Source: Wenzhouxiangella sp. XN79A (GTDB lineage Bacteria > Pseudomonadota > Gammaproteobacteria > Xanthomonadales > Wenzhouxiangellaceae). Taken from it: 64,000 bases of DNA. Each line of letters starts with the position of its first letter. The first letter of the stretch is position 1. The translations under genes were made by a program, and so were the position numbers. Below, in pieces: positions 43,832-52,512 of the stretch. The DNA is taken from contig NZ_JAAWWS010000136.1 in assembly GCF_012272825.1 (NCBI RefSeq), positions 1 to 64,000 of the forward strand, given 5' to 3'. Under the pieces are notes generated by a model. That model ran no database searches, was not told where the DNA came from, and was given only the letters and a program-made list of their open reading frames with translations.

Positions 43832-45286
43832 ATGAATCACCGGTCTGAACGACGTTCTGCCCCGGCGGCTGCCATCGCGGCCGGCCGCATTCCCTCACTG
43901 TTCGCCGCCGTGCTGGCGGCCGTGGTCCTGGCCGGACCTGTCCGCGCCACGCCGGAGGACTTCGCCGACGTGGTCGAGGCCACGATTCCGGCGGTGGTCA
44001 ACATCGAGACCACCCGGTTCGGTGAGCGCCCGGATGCCGACGCCACCCAGAGCACGCCTCCGGAGGACGTGCCCGAACTGTTCCGACGGTTCTTCGATCC
44101 CTACGGCGACGGCCGGCCGCGCGGCCGGCCCGACCGCATGGGCGGCGGCTCCGGCTTCATCTTCCGGGCCGACGGGCTGATCGTCACCAATCACCACGTC
44201 ATCGAGGATGCCGATGAGATCATCGTCCGGCTGGCCGACCGCCGCGAGTTCGTCGCCGAACTGGTCGGGTCCGACGCCGAGACCGACGTCGCGGTGCTTC
44301 GGATCGATGCCGAGAACCTGCCGACGCTGGACTTCGGCGATGCCGCGAGCCTTCGCCCGGGCGAGTGGGTGATCGCGATCGGCTCGCCGTTCCAGTTCGA
44401 GCAGAGCGTCACCGCCGGCATCGTCTCGGCGCTGGGTCGCAGCCAGGCCCGCCAGCAGTACGTGCCGTTCATCCAGTCCGACGTGGCGATCAACCGCGGC
44501 AATTCCGGCGGTCCGCTGATCGACCGCGACGGCGAGGTGGTCGGGATCAACTCCTGGATTCTCAGTTCATCGGGCGGCAATATCGGCCTGTCGTTCTCGA
44601 TCCCGATCGAGACCGCCGAGAACACCATCGACCAGCTGCTCGAGTTCGGTCGCGTCGCCCGCGGCTATCTCGGCGTCGGCATCGAGAGCGTCGATCGCGA
44701 GGAAGCCGATGCGCTGGGCCTGGACCGCCCGGTCGGAGCGCTGGTCAACCGGGTCGAACCCGGCAGTGCGGCCGACCGAGCCGGCATCCGGGCCGGCGAC
44801 GTGATTCTCGAAGTTGCCGGCCAGCCGATCGAGATCTTCTCCGACCTGCCGCCGATCGTCGGCTCGATCCGTCCGGGCGAGGAGATCCCGGTGCGGCTGT
44901 CGCGCTGGGGCGAGCAGCAGACCGTCGAGGTCGAACTCGACGAACGCGAGGAAGCCGAGCCGGCAGACGACGGCGCCGCGGCCGAGGACGACGCGCCGAG
45001 CAATGCGCTGGGCCTGACCGTCGAGCCCTTGACCGATGCTCAGCGTCGCCAGCTCGAAGGCGTCGAGAGCGGCGTCCTGATCACCGCGGTCGAGAGCGAC
45101 GCGGCGTACCGCGAAGGGGTGCGTCGCGGCCAGATCCTGCAGATGATCAACAATCGTCGGGTCGAGGACATCGACGACTTCCGCGACATCGTCGATTCGC
45201 TGGAGCCCGGGCGCTCGGTGGCGCTGCTGCTGTGGGCCAACGGCGCGAGTCAGTTCGTCGCCTACACGCCCGAGGTCGAGCGCTGA
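43832..45286 (+). CDS. mucD: MucD/DegP-type periplasmic serine protease with two PDZ domains
   Basis: 484 aa from ATG at 43832 (GAGGAT upstream); the longer frame from 43682 overlaps rseC and adds non-family sequence. Signal peptide about 1-39. Trypsin-like domain about 45-245 with triad His122 (TNHHVIEDAD), Asp152 (AETDVAVL) and Ser225 (RGNSGGPL). PDZ1 is about 262-360 (GYLGVGIESVDREEA), an acidic linker follows about 365-392, and PDZ2 about 393-480 (GLTVEPLTDAQRRQLEG, RRGQILQMINNRRV). It degrades misfolded envelope proteins. Confidence 0.94.
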   Translation: MNHRSERRSAPAAAIAAGRIPSLFAAVLAAVVLAGPVRATPEDFADVVEATIPAVVNIETTRFGERPDADATQSTPPEDVPELFRRFFDPYGDGRPRGRPDRMGGGSGFIFRADGLIVTNHHVIEDADEIIVRLADRREFVAELVGSDAETDVAVLRIDAENLPTLDFGDAASLRPGEWVIAIGSPFQFEQSVTAGIVSALGRSQARQQYVPFIQSDVAINRGNSGGPLIDRDGEVVGINSWILSSSGGNIGLSFSIPIETAENTIDQLLEFGRVARGYLGVGIESVDREEADALGLDRPVGALVNRVEPGSAADRAGIRAGDVILEVAGQPIEIFSDLPPIVGSIRPGEEIPVRLSRWGEQQTVEVELDEREEAEPADDGAAAEDDAPSNALGLTVEPLTDAQRRQLEGVESGVLITAVESDAAYREGVRRGQILQMINNRRVEDIDDFRDIVDSLEPGRSVALLLWANGASQFVAYTPEVER

Positions 45287-45324
45287 GCCCGGCTGCCGTT
45301 GCCGGGCGCGTGCATGGAGCGCGG

Positions 45325-45330
45325 TATACT
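45325..45330 (+). promoter_or_regulatory. -10 box of a possible small RNA or lepA promoter
   Basis: TATACT, five of six matches to consensus; TTGCCG lies 20 bases upstream (45299-45304), a long spacer. A transcript would begin near 45337. Confidence 0.45.
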
Positions 45331-45336
45331 TCGCTG

Positions 45337-45425
45337 CCGGTCCGGCGGGCCCGTCCCGCCGGCCGGGGAGATGCCGGCTTGATCGAGCCGCCGCCACCGC
45401 GAATCGACGGTGGCGGCGTTCGTTT
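45337..45425 (+). ncRNA. Candidate small RNA or lepA leader
   Basis: Between mucD and lepA, a -10 box is followed by two strong hairpins within about 90 bases. The first (45337-45366) has an 8-bp stem CCGGCGGG/CCCGCCGG extended by CCGG pairs. The second (45390-45417) is a 10-bp stem followed by GTTCGTTTG. Promoter, folded body and terminator-like end suggest a discrete small RNA, but a structured lepA leader is equally possible. No known RNA family was recognised. Confidence 0.35.
45390..45417 (+). terminator. Intrinsic terminator between mucD and lepA
   Basis: Perfect 10-bp stem GCCGCCACCG/CGGTGGCGGC (45390-45399 and 45408-45417) with an 8-base loop and a T-containing tail GTTCGTTTG. A weaker 7-bp stem lies directly after the mucD stop at 45287-45307. 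Confidence 0.65.
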
Positions 45426-45553
45426 GTCCGGTCCTGACCCGCTGCCGTGCCCGCTGAGAACCCGACCGTGAACGCTGTATTCGTTGCCAAGCCCCTCTTC
45501 GTCGCCGTCCAACGGCATCGTCATCGCGTGCCGTGTCGCGCCGGGGGACGGCC

Positions 45554-47356
45554 ATGAGCCATGCGCCTCGGATCCGCAATTTCTCGATCATCGCTCACGT
45601 CGACCACGGCAAGTCGACGCTGGCCGATCGCTTCATCCAGGTCTGCGGTGGGCTGACCGAGCGCGAGATGGCCGAACAGGTGCTCGACTCGATGGATATC
45701 GAGCGCGAGCGCGGCATCACGATCAAGGCCCAGAGCGTGACGCTGGACTACGCCGCCGGCGACGGCGAGACCTATCAGCTCAACTTCATCGACACGCCCG
45801 GTCACGTCGACTTCTCCTACGAGGTCTCGCGTTCGCTGGCCGCCTGCGAGGGCGCGCTGCTGGTGGTCGACGCCGCCCAGGGCGTGGAAGCCCAGTCGGT
45901 GGCCAATTGCTATACCGCCGTCGAGCAGGGGCTGGAAGTGATTCCGGTCATCAACAAGATCGACCTGCCGTCGGCCGACCCCGATCGCGTCAAGGCGCAG
46001 ATCGAGGACATCATCGGCATCGACGCCAGCGATGCGCTGCTGGTCAGCGCCAAGACCGGTGCAGGCATTGCCGACGTGCTCGAGGCCATCGTCCGCCGGA
46101 TCCCGGCGCCGGAATTCCGCGACGGCCCGCTGAAGGCGCTGATCATCGATTCCTGGTTCGACAACTACCTCGGCGTCAACTCGCTGATCCGGATCCAGCA
46201 GGGCCGGCTGCGCAAGGGCGAGAAGGTCAAGGTCATGTCGACCGGCGAGGAACACGACGCCGACCAGATCGGCATCTTCACCCCGAAGCGCACCATCAAG
46301 GGCGTGCTGGAATGCGGCCAGGTCGGCTTCATCGCCGCCGGCATCAAGGAAATTCACGGCGCGCCGGTGGGCGACACCCTGACCATGTCGAAGGACCCGG
46401 CCGAAAAGCCGCTGCCGGGCTTCCAGCCGGTCCAGCCGCGGGTGTTCGCCGGGGTATTCCCGGTCGACGCCAGCGACTACCCGGACCTGCGCGAGGCGCT
46501 GGACAAGCTGCAGCTCAACGACTCGGCGCTGCAGTTCGAGCCGGAGACCTCGATGGCGCTGGGCTTCGGCTTCCGCTGCGGCTTCCTCGGCATGCTGCAC
46601 ATGGAAATCGTGCAGGAGCGGCTGGAGCGCGAGTACGATCTCGATCTGATCATCACAGCGCCGACGGTGGTCTACGAGGTCGCGCTGACCGACGGCTCGG
46701 TCGTCGAGCTCGACAACCCGGCTGCACTGCCGCCGCTGAACAGGATCGACGAAATCCGCGAGCCGGTGATCCGGGCCAACATTCTCGTGCCGCAGGACTA
46801 CCTCGGCGCGGTGATCGGCCTGTGCGAGGAAAAGCGCGGCGCCCAGCTCGACATGCGCTTTCTCGGCGGCCAGGTCCAGTTGAGCTACGAGCTGCCGCTG
46901 GCCGAGGTCGTGATCGATTTCTTCGACCGTCTGAAGTCGGTGTCGCGCGGCTTCGCGTCGTTCGAGTACGCGTTCGAACGTCACCAGGCCGGTCCGTTCG
47001 TGCGACTGGACCTGCTGATCAACGGCGAGCGGGTCGACGCGCTGTCGAGCATCGTGCATCGCGACCTGGCCCAGCGCCGCGGCCGCGACCTGGCCGAGCG
47101 GATGCGCGATCTGATTCCGCGCCAGATGTTCGACATCGCCATCCAGGCCTCGGTCGGTTCCAACATCATCGCCCGCTCGACGGTCAAGGCCTTCCGCAAG
47201 AACGTCACCGCGAAGTGCTACGGCGGCGACGTGTCGCGCAAGCGGAAACTGCTCGAAAAACAGAAAGCCGGCAAGCGCCGGATGAAGAATGTCGGCCGGG
47301 TCGAGATTCCGCAGGAAGCCTTCCTTGCGGTGCTGCGTAGCGACAGCGACAACTGA
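45554..47356 (+). CDS. lepA: Elongation factor 4 (LepA)
   Basis: 600 aa from [15 protein letters not shown], with GGGGGA upstream; the frame opens 7 codons earlier. Ribosomal translocase-like GTPase. G1 [11 protein letters not shown]3 DTPGHVDF, G4 NKIDLP, then domains II, III and V and the LepA-specific C-terminal domain ([36 protein letters not shown]). First of the lepA-lepB-rnc-era-recO-pdxJ series. Confidence 0.97.
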   Translation: MSHAPRIRNFSIIAHVDHGKSTLADRFIQVCGGLTEREMAEQVLDSMDIERERGITIKAQSVTLDYAAGDGETYQLNFIDTPGHVDFSYEVSRSLAACEGALLVVDAAQGVEAQSVANCYTAVEQGLEVIPVINKIDLPSADPDRVKAQIEDIIGIDASDALLVSAKTGAGIADVLEAIVRRIPAPEFRDGPLKALIIDSWFDNYLGVNSLIRIQQGRLRKGEKVKVMSTGEEHDADQIGIFTPKRTIKGVLECGQVGFIAAGIKEIHGAPVGDTLTMSKDPAEKPLPGFQPVQPRVFAGVFPVDASDYPDLREALDKLQLNDSALQFEPETSMALGFGFRCGFLGMLHMEIVQERLEREYDLDLIITAPTVVYEVALTDGSVVELDNPAALPPLNRIDEIREPVIRANILVPQDYLGAVIGLCEEKRGAQLDMRFLGGQVQLSYELPLAEVVIDFFDRLKSVSRGFASFEYAFERHQAGPFVRLDLLINGERVDALSSIVHRDLAQRRGRDLAERMRDLIPRQMFDIAIQASVGSNIIARSTVKAFRKNVTAKCYGGDVSRKRKLLEKQKAGKRRMKNVGRVEIPQEAFLAVLRSDSDN

Positions 47357-47417
47357 CTGCGTCGGCCGGACCGACCAACCGGACAACAATCACAAGGCTC
47401 TCCAGGACGATCGATTC

Positions 47418-48218
47418 ATGGATTTTGCTCTCATCATCACGCTGCTGACGCTGGCGTCCGGCGTCGTCTGGCTGCTCGACAAGCTCTGGCTCCGCCGCCG
47501 CCGACAGGCCCGGGTCGAGGCCGGCCAGGCCGACAGCGATGCGCCGTCGCGCCCGGTCGAGTACGCCACTTCGTTCTTTCCACTGCTGCTTCTGGTCCTG
47601 GTGTTCCGCTCGTTTCTGTTCGAACCGTTCAAGATCCCGTCCGGCTCGATGCTGCCGACGCTGCTGATCGGCGACTTCATCGTCGTGTCGAAGTATTCCT
47701 ACGGGCTGCGCCTGCCGGTGCTGAACACGAAGATCCTCGAGACCGGTGAACCCGAGCGTGGCGACGTGTTCGTGTTCCGCTATCCCGACGACCCGGGCAT
47801 CAACTACATCAAGCGGGTGATCGGTTTGCCGGGCGACACCGTCACGTATCGCGACAAGATGCTGTTCGTCAACGGCGAGGCGGTCGAGCAGACCATCGTC
47901 GGGCCCTGGATCGGCGAAGGCGTGAACCGGAATCGGCCCGGTACCCGCCCACAGCAGCGGGTCGAGCAGCTCGGCGAAGTCGACCACGAGATCCTGATCC
48001 ACCCCGGTCGCCGGGCCGGACGGGCGCAGAGCTGGACCGTGCCCGAAGGCCATTACTTCGCGATGGGCGACAACCGCGATGCCTCGCTGGACAGCCGCGC
48101 ATGGGGCTTCGTGCCCGAGCAGAACCTGGTCGGCAAGGCCATCCGCATCTGGATGCACTGGGATTGCGGGCGCGGCTTCTGTGTCGACTTTTCGAGGATC
48201 GGTGATAGGATTGAGTGA
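47418..48218 (+). CDS. lepB: Signal peptidase I
   Basis: 266 aa from MDFALIITLLTLASG. Two membrane helices (about 3-22 and 52-67) and a periplasmic catalytic domain. Catalytic Ser77 lies in IPSGSMLPTL and Lys132 in NYIKRVIGLPGD; GDNRDASLDSRAWGFV is the box E region. It cleaves signal peptides of exported proteins. In the conserved position after lepA. Confidence 0.95.
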   Translation: MDFALIITLLTLASGVVWLLDKLWLRRRRQARVEAGQADSDAPSRPVEYATSFFPLLLLVLVFRSFLFEPFKIPSGSMLPTLLIGDFIVVSKYSYGLRLPVLNTKILETGEPERGDVFVFRYPDDPGINYIKRVIGLPGDTVTYRDKMLFVNGEAVEQTIVGPWIGEGVNRNRPGTRPQQRVEQLGEVDHEILIHPGRRAGRAQSWTVPEGHYFAMGDNRDASLDSRAWGFVPEQNLVGKAIRIWMHWDCGRGFCVDFSRIGDRIE

Positions 48219-48296
48219 CCTCTGCTCCGGCGGTTCGGGGACGGAGTCGGATCAATGGGAACGTTGTCGATCGGCCTGGAGTGATTGGGAGAACGC

Positions 48297-48659
48297 ATGA
48301 AGACCAAGCGACAAATGGGGATGACCCTGATCGGGTTCCTGCTGCTGTTGTCGGCGGTGATTTTCGTGGCCTATATCGGCATGAAGCTGGTGCCGATCTA
48401 CATGAACCACTACAACATCGTCAGCGCGATGAAGGACCTGGCCGCCGAGCCGGGTTCGGCGCAGTACAGCGAGCGCCGGGTTCGCGACCTGCTGTCGCGC
48501 AAGCTCAGCGTCAACTACGTCCGTTCGCTCCGACCCGACCAGATCGAGCTGATCCGTTCGCCGCAGCCGTCGCTGAAGCTGGAATACGAAGTGCGCGAGG
48601 ACCTGATCGGAAACATCGACGTGGTCGTTTCGTTCAACCGTGTCGAAGTCCTCAACTGA
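48297..48659 (+). CDS. DUF4845 single-pass membrane protein
   Basis: 120 aa, GGGAG before the ATG. One N-terminal membrane helix (about 8-30, pilin-like GMTLIGFLLLLSAVIFVAYIG written here as two blocks: GMTLIGFLLL and LSAVIFVAYIG), then a small periplasmic domain. DUF4845 proteins usually lie between lepB and rnc in gammaproteobacteria. The GMTLIGFL start resembles a type IV pilin prepilin site without the usual Glu5. Function unknown. Overlaps rnc by 20 bases. Confidence 0.85.
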   Translation: MKTKRQMGMTLIGFLLLLSAVIFVAYIGMKLVPIYMNHYNIVSAMKDLAAEPGSAQYSERRVRDLLSRKLSVNYVRSLRPDQIELIRSPQPSLKLEYEVREDLIGNIDVVVSFNRVEVLN

Positions 48660-49335
48660 TCCGGTGCGCCCGGCTTCGCTGCCGGGTCTGCCGTACACCT
48701 TCGATGATCCCGGCCTGCTCGAGCAGGCCCTGACCCACCGCAGCTGCGGCAACCCGCACAACGAGCGGCTGGAGTTCCTCGGCGATGCGCTGCTGAACTT
48801 CACGATCGCCGCGCTGCTGTATCGCCGTCGGCCCGAGGCCGCCGAAGGCGACCTGTCCCGGATGCGCGCTCGCCTGGTCCGCGATCGGACGCTGGCCGAG
48901 ATCGCGCGCGAGCTCGATCTGGGCGATCATGTCCGGCTCGGTCCCGGCGAACTCAAGAGCGGTGGGTATCTTCGCGAGTCGATCCTGGCCGATGCGCTGG
49001 AGGCGATCTTCGGTGCCGCACTGCTCGACGGCGGCGTGGTTGCCGCGCGCGAGCTGGTCGAGGCCGTGGTCGGTCCGCGAATCGACACGCTGCCGGCAGC
49101 GGAGCTGCTCAAGGACCCCAAGACCCGGTTGCAGGAGCTGCTTCAAGGCAAGGGCCTGGCCCTGCCGGAGTACATCGTGGTCGACGAGCAGGGCGCCGAC
49201 CACCTGCGGCAGTTCACCGTGGAATGCGGCGTCGATCTGCTCGACGCCCCGGTGCAGGCCACTGCCGGTTCGCGCCGCAAGGCCGAGCAGGCCGCGGCCC
49301 GCGCTGCGCTGGAGCGCCTGGAGGCGACGTCATGA
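48640..49335 (+). CDS. rnc: Ribonuclease III
   Basis: 231 aa, GTG start at 48640 overlapping the previous gene; a second GTG at 48664 is an alternative. Double-strand-specific endonuclease for rRNA and mRNA processing. The signature ERLEFLGDALLNF is near residue 40, with catalytic Glu/Asp; a second acidic site is in ADALEAIFGAALLDGG. A dsRNA-binding domain covers about 155-228 (DPKTRLQELLQGKGLALPEY, GSRRKAEQAAARAALE). Confidence 0.95.
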   Translation: MSKSSTDPVRPASLPGLPYTFDDPGLLEQALTHRSCGNPHNERLEFLGDALLNFTIAALLYRRRPEAAEGDLSRMRARLVRDRTLAEIARELDLGDHVRLGPGELKSGGYLRESILADALEAIFGAALLDGGVVAARELVEAVVGPRIDTLPAAELLKDPKTRLQELLQGKGLALPEYIVVDEQGADHLRQFTVECGVDLLDAPVQATAGSRRKAEQAAARAALERLEATS

Positions 49336-50243
49336 ACGAACGCGAAACCGAATCCTCTCCGCCGCGCGCCGGGACCGTCGCGCTGGTCGGCCGACCGAAC
49401 GCCGGCAAGTCGACGCTGGTCAACCAGATGGTCGGTGAGCACGTCTCGATCGTGACCCACAAGCCCCAGACCACCCGCCACCGGGTGACCGGGATCGTCA
49501 ATGATCCGCGCGGCCAGGTCGTGCTGGTCGATACGCCCGGCCTGCATCGCCGGCGCGACCACGCGCTGAACCGCCACCTGAACCGCGTCGCCGCCGAGAC
49601 GCTGCCCGGCGTCGACCTGGTCGTGGTGCTGGTCGACGCGGCCAACCCGACCGACGAGGACCGGATGGCGCTTGCCGCCGCCGACCAGTCGGGCCAGCCC
49701 TACCTGCTGGTGTTCAACAAGATCGACAAGGTCAAGCACCGCGCCGAGCTGCTGCCGCTGGCCCGGGCGTGGACCGCCGCCGTCAAGCCCGAGGCGGTGC
49801 TCTACATCTCGGCGCTGCGCGACGATGGCGTCGAGGGCCTGCTCGACGCGATCCTCGCCCGCCTGCCGGAGCAGCCGCCGCTGTATCCGCCCGAGCTGTT
49901 CACTCGCGAGCCGATGCGTTTCCTGGCCGCCGAACTGGTTCGCGAGCAGCTGCTCGAGAACCTGCACCAGGAGATCCCCTACGGCACCACGGTGGTCGTC
50001 GAATCGTTCGAGGAAGACGATGGCCGGCTGGCCATCGCGGCGCGCATCCTGGTCGCCGAGAAGCGCCACAAGGGCATCGTCATCGGCAAGGGCGGTCAGA
50101 CGCTGAAACGGATCGGCTCGCGCGCCCGCCAGGCCATGCAGACCCTGTTCGACCAGCCGGTACGGCTCGATCTCAACGTGGCCGTCATGGAAGGCTGGAT
50201 GGACCGGGAAGCGCTGTTCGATCGGCTCGGGTATGGCCGCTGA
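49332..50243 (+). CDS. era: GTPase Era
   Basis: 303 aa; ATG overlaps the rnc stop as ATGA. 16S rRNA-binding GTPase for 30S assembly. G1 GRPNAGKST, G2 PQTTRHRVTGI, G3 DTPGLH, G4 NKIDKV. The C-terminal KH domain (about 205-303) carries GKGGQTLKRIGSRAR. rnc-era coupling is conserved in gammaproteobacteria. Confidence 0.97.
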   Translation: MNERETESSPPRAGTVALVGRPNAGKSTLVNQMVGEHVSIVTHKPQTTRHRVTGIVNDPRGQVVLVDTPGLHRRRDHALNRHLNRVAAETLPGVDLVVVLVDAANPTDEDRMALAAADQSGQPYLLVFNKIDKVKHRAELLPLARAWTAAVKPEAVLYISALRDDGVEGLLDAILARLPEQPPLYPPELFTREPMRFLAAELVREQLLENLHQEIPYGTTVVVESFEEDDGRLAIAARILVAEKRHKGIVIGKGGQTLKRIGSRARQAMQTLFDQPVRLDLNVAVMEGWMDREALFDRLGYGR

Positions 50244-50270
50244 GCGGTCGCAGGGCGCGTCGGGGAGGCG

Positions 50271-50960
50271 ATGAGCCGCGTTGATCGGGAACCGGTCTTC
50301 GTGCTGCACCGGCGGCCGTTTCGGGAAACCAGCCTGATCGTCGAGTTGCTGACCGCGCGTCACGGTCGGATCGTCGGTGTTGCGCGCGGTGCGCGTGGAC
50401 CGCGCTCGTCGCTGCGCGCCTTCGGCGAGCCGTTCCGCCCGTTGGAGGCCGGCTGGACGCGGCGTGGTGAAATGGCCACGCTGACCGGTGCCGAGCCGAT
50501 CGGTCAGGCCGTCGTCCTGTCGGGGCGGGCGCTGTGGTGCGGCCTGTATGCCAACGAACTGCTACTGCGCCTGCTGCCGCGCGATGTCGAGGAGCCGGAA
50601 CTCTTTCTGGCCTACGCCGACCTGCTGCCCGGCCTGCGCGAGGCCGAACGCCAGGGTCCGGCGCTCCGGCGCTTCGAGTGGTCGCTGCTGTCGGTGCTGG
50701 GGGTGGCGCCGGAGATCGACGTGGTCGGCCAGGCCCGGATCGCGGTCGATCCCGACGCCGGCTATCGGATCGATCCCGACCGCGGTCCGGAGCCGGCGCG
50801 CGGCCGGACCGCGATTCCCGGTCACGCGCTCCGCGCGCTGGCGGCCGGACGGACGCTCACGGCGGCCGACGCCTCGGCGTTGCGCCGCCCCATGCGAGAA
50901 TTGATCGAGCGTCAGCTGGACGGCCGTCCGCTGCAAACGCCGAAACTGTATCGAGAGTAG
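50271..50960 (+). CDS. recO: DNA repair protein RecO
   Basis: 229 aa, GGGAGG before ATG. RecO assists RecF/RecR in loading RecA on gapped DNA. N-terminal OB fold about 5-80 ([35 protein letters not shown]), then a helical domain ([28 protein letters not shown]). The Zn-finger Cys found in some RecO are absent, as in many gammaproteobacteria. Between era and pdxJ as in E. coli. Confidence 0.93.
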   Translation: MSRVDREPVFVLHRRPFRETSLIVELLTARHGRIVGVARGARGPRSSLRAFGEPFRPLEAGWTRRGEMATLTGAEPIGQAVVLSGRALWCGLYANELLLRLLPRDVEEPELFLAYADLLPGLREAERQGPALRRFEWSLLSVLGVAPEIDVVGQARIAVDPDAGYRIDPDRGPEPARGRTAIPGHALRALAAGRTLTAADASALRRPMRELIERQLDGRPLQTPKLYRE

Positions 50961-50973
50961 GCCAGGAGGGCCC

Positions 50974-51702
50974 ATGACGCGAACCCTGCTCGGAGTCAAC
51001 ATCGACCATGTCGCTACGCTGCGCCAGGCGCGCGGCACCGCGTACCCCTGCGTGCTCGACGCCGCGCGCGCGGCCGAATCGGCCGGCGCCGACCTGATCA
51101 CCGTGCACCTGCGCGAGGACCGGCGCCACATCCAGGACCGCGACGTCGAGGCGCTGATGGACGTGGTCACGACACGGCTGAACCTCGAGATGGCGGTGAC
51201 CGAGCCGATGATCGGGTTCGCCCTGGCGCTCCGACCGCCGGACGTCTGCCTGGTGCCCGAGCGGCGCGAGGAGCTGACCACCGAGGGCGGACTGGACGTG
51301 GCCGGTCAGGCCGATCGGGTCGGCGAGGCCTGTCGTCGACTCGGCGAGGCCGGCATCCGGGTCTCGCTGTTCATCGACCCCGAGCCGGTCCAGGTCGCCG
51401 CGGCCGCCGCCGCTGGCGCGCCGGTCGTCGAACTGCACACCGGTGGCTGGGCCGAGGCGGGCGGGGACGCCGCGGTGGCCGAGCTCGGCCGGATCGAGCG
51501 CGCTGCCGAGGCAGCCGAGCAGGCCGGCCTGGTGGTCAACGCCGGGCACGGACTGCACTACCACAACACCGCCGAGCTGGTCCGGATGCGGCGCATCCGC
51601 GAGTTCAACATCGGCCATGCGATCGTCGCCCGGGCCGTGTTCGTCGGCCTCGATCGGGCGGTGGCGGAAATGCGCGAGGTGATCGACCGGGCGTCAGCCT
51701 GA
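50974..51702 (+). CDS. pdxJ: Pyridoxine 5'-phosphate synthase
   Basis: 242 aa, AGGAGG before ATG. Condenses 3-amino-2-oxopropyl phosphate and deoxyxylulose 5-phosphate to PNP in vitamin B6 synthesis. TIM-barrel with [18 protein letters not shown] at the start, the catalytic [14 protein letters not shown] and [17 protein letters not shown] segments, and [16 protein letters not shown] near the end. Its last 9 bases overlap the convergent receiver-HPt gene. acpS, the usual next gene, is absent. Confidence 0.96.
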   Translation: MTRTLLGVNIDHVATLRQARGTAYPCVLDAARAAESAGADLITVHLREDRRHIQDRDVEALMDVVTTRLNLEMAVTEPMIGFALALRPPDVCLVPERREELTTEGGLDVAGQADRVGEACRRLGEAGIRVSLFIDPEPVQVAAAAAAGAPVVELHTGGWAEAGGDAAVAELGRIERAAEAAEQAGLVVNAGHGLHYHNTAELVRMRRIREFNIGHAIVARAVFVGLDRAVAEMREVIDRASA

Positions 51703-52458
51703 TTCGCGCGCGGCCAGCGCCGCGAGGGTGGCGTCGAGCGTGCGCCTGAACTGCAGGTACGCGGTCGAGAGCGGGTCGGGTCGGCACCGCTGCAGCGCCT
51801 TGTGCAACCCGGTCGCGCTGGCGGCCAGCCGGTCGGCGCCGACGTAGCCGGCCGCGCCGATCCACTGGTGCAGGCGTTCCCGGGCCGCGGGATCGGCCCG
51901 CAGCACCTCGTCTTCCAGCCCGGGCAGGCCGTCGCGCAGCTCCGCGGCGAACGCGCAGCGGAGATCGGCCAGCCGGGACGCCGAGCCCAGGGCGCGCAGC
52001 CCGCCGGCGTCGTCGAGCAGGGCCGGGGCGCTGCGGCCGGTCGTGCCGGCAGTTGCGAAGACCGATTCGCCGTCGACCATCCGATGCAGCGCAGCCAGCA
52101 GCGCGTCGGGTGCGACCGGCTTGCCGACATAGCCGCGGAAGCCGAGCGTGCGAGCGCGGGCCAGCGCTTCCTCGCGATGATCGGCGGTCAGTGCCACGGC
52201 CAGCGGCAACGGCTCGGAGTGCACTTCGCGGATCCGCAGCCAGGTCGAGAATCCGTCGAGATCGGGCATGTGCAGGTCGAGCACGACCAGGCCGAAGCGC
52301 TCGGCCGCGCACAGATCGATGGCGACCGCCCCGCTGTCGGCGAGCCTGAGCTGGCGCACATGCGGCTTGAGCACCGCGCGCAGGAAGGCCCGGTTGACCG
52401 GGTGGTCGTCGACGGCCAGCACCTTCAGGCCGGCCAGTCCAGCACATCGATCCTTCAT
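51694..52458 (-). CDS. Stand-alone receiver-HPt signalling protein
   Basis: 254 aa from ATG at 52458 (GGGGAAG upstream). Receiver domain about 10-130: acidic pair D17/D18, phosphoacceptor D61 in [14 protein letters not shown]91 and K113 (GYVGKPV). HPt-like domain about 165-240 with candidate phospho-His197 in [14 protein letters not shown]; the usual Lys after the His is Ile. No DNA-binding or kinase domain. This is the C-terminal layout of hybrid kinases such as BarA/EvgS, here as a separate protein, probably a phosphorelay intermediate. The partner kinase is not in the window. Confidence 0.82.
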   Translation of the reverse strand: MKDRCAGLAGLKVLAVDDHPVNRAFLRAVLKPHVRQLRLADSGAVAIDLCAAERFGLVVLDLHMPDLDGFSTWLRIREVHSEPLPLAVALTADHREEALARARTLGFRGYVGKPVAPDALLAALHRMVDGESVFATAGTTGRSAPALLDDAGGLRALGSASRLADLRCAFAAELRDGLPGLEDEVLRADPAARERLHQWIGAAGYVGADRLAASATGLHKALQRCRPDPLSTAYLQFRRTLDATLAALAARESG

Positions 52459-52512
52459 GGTCGCTTCCCCGTGCGTTGTCGAACGTCGTGCCAACGCTCA
52501 CAATGGTAGCCG

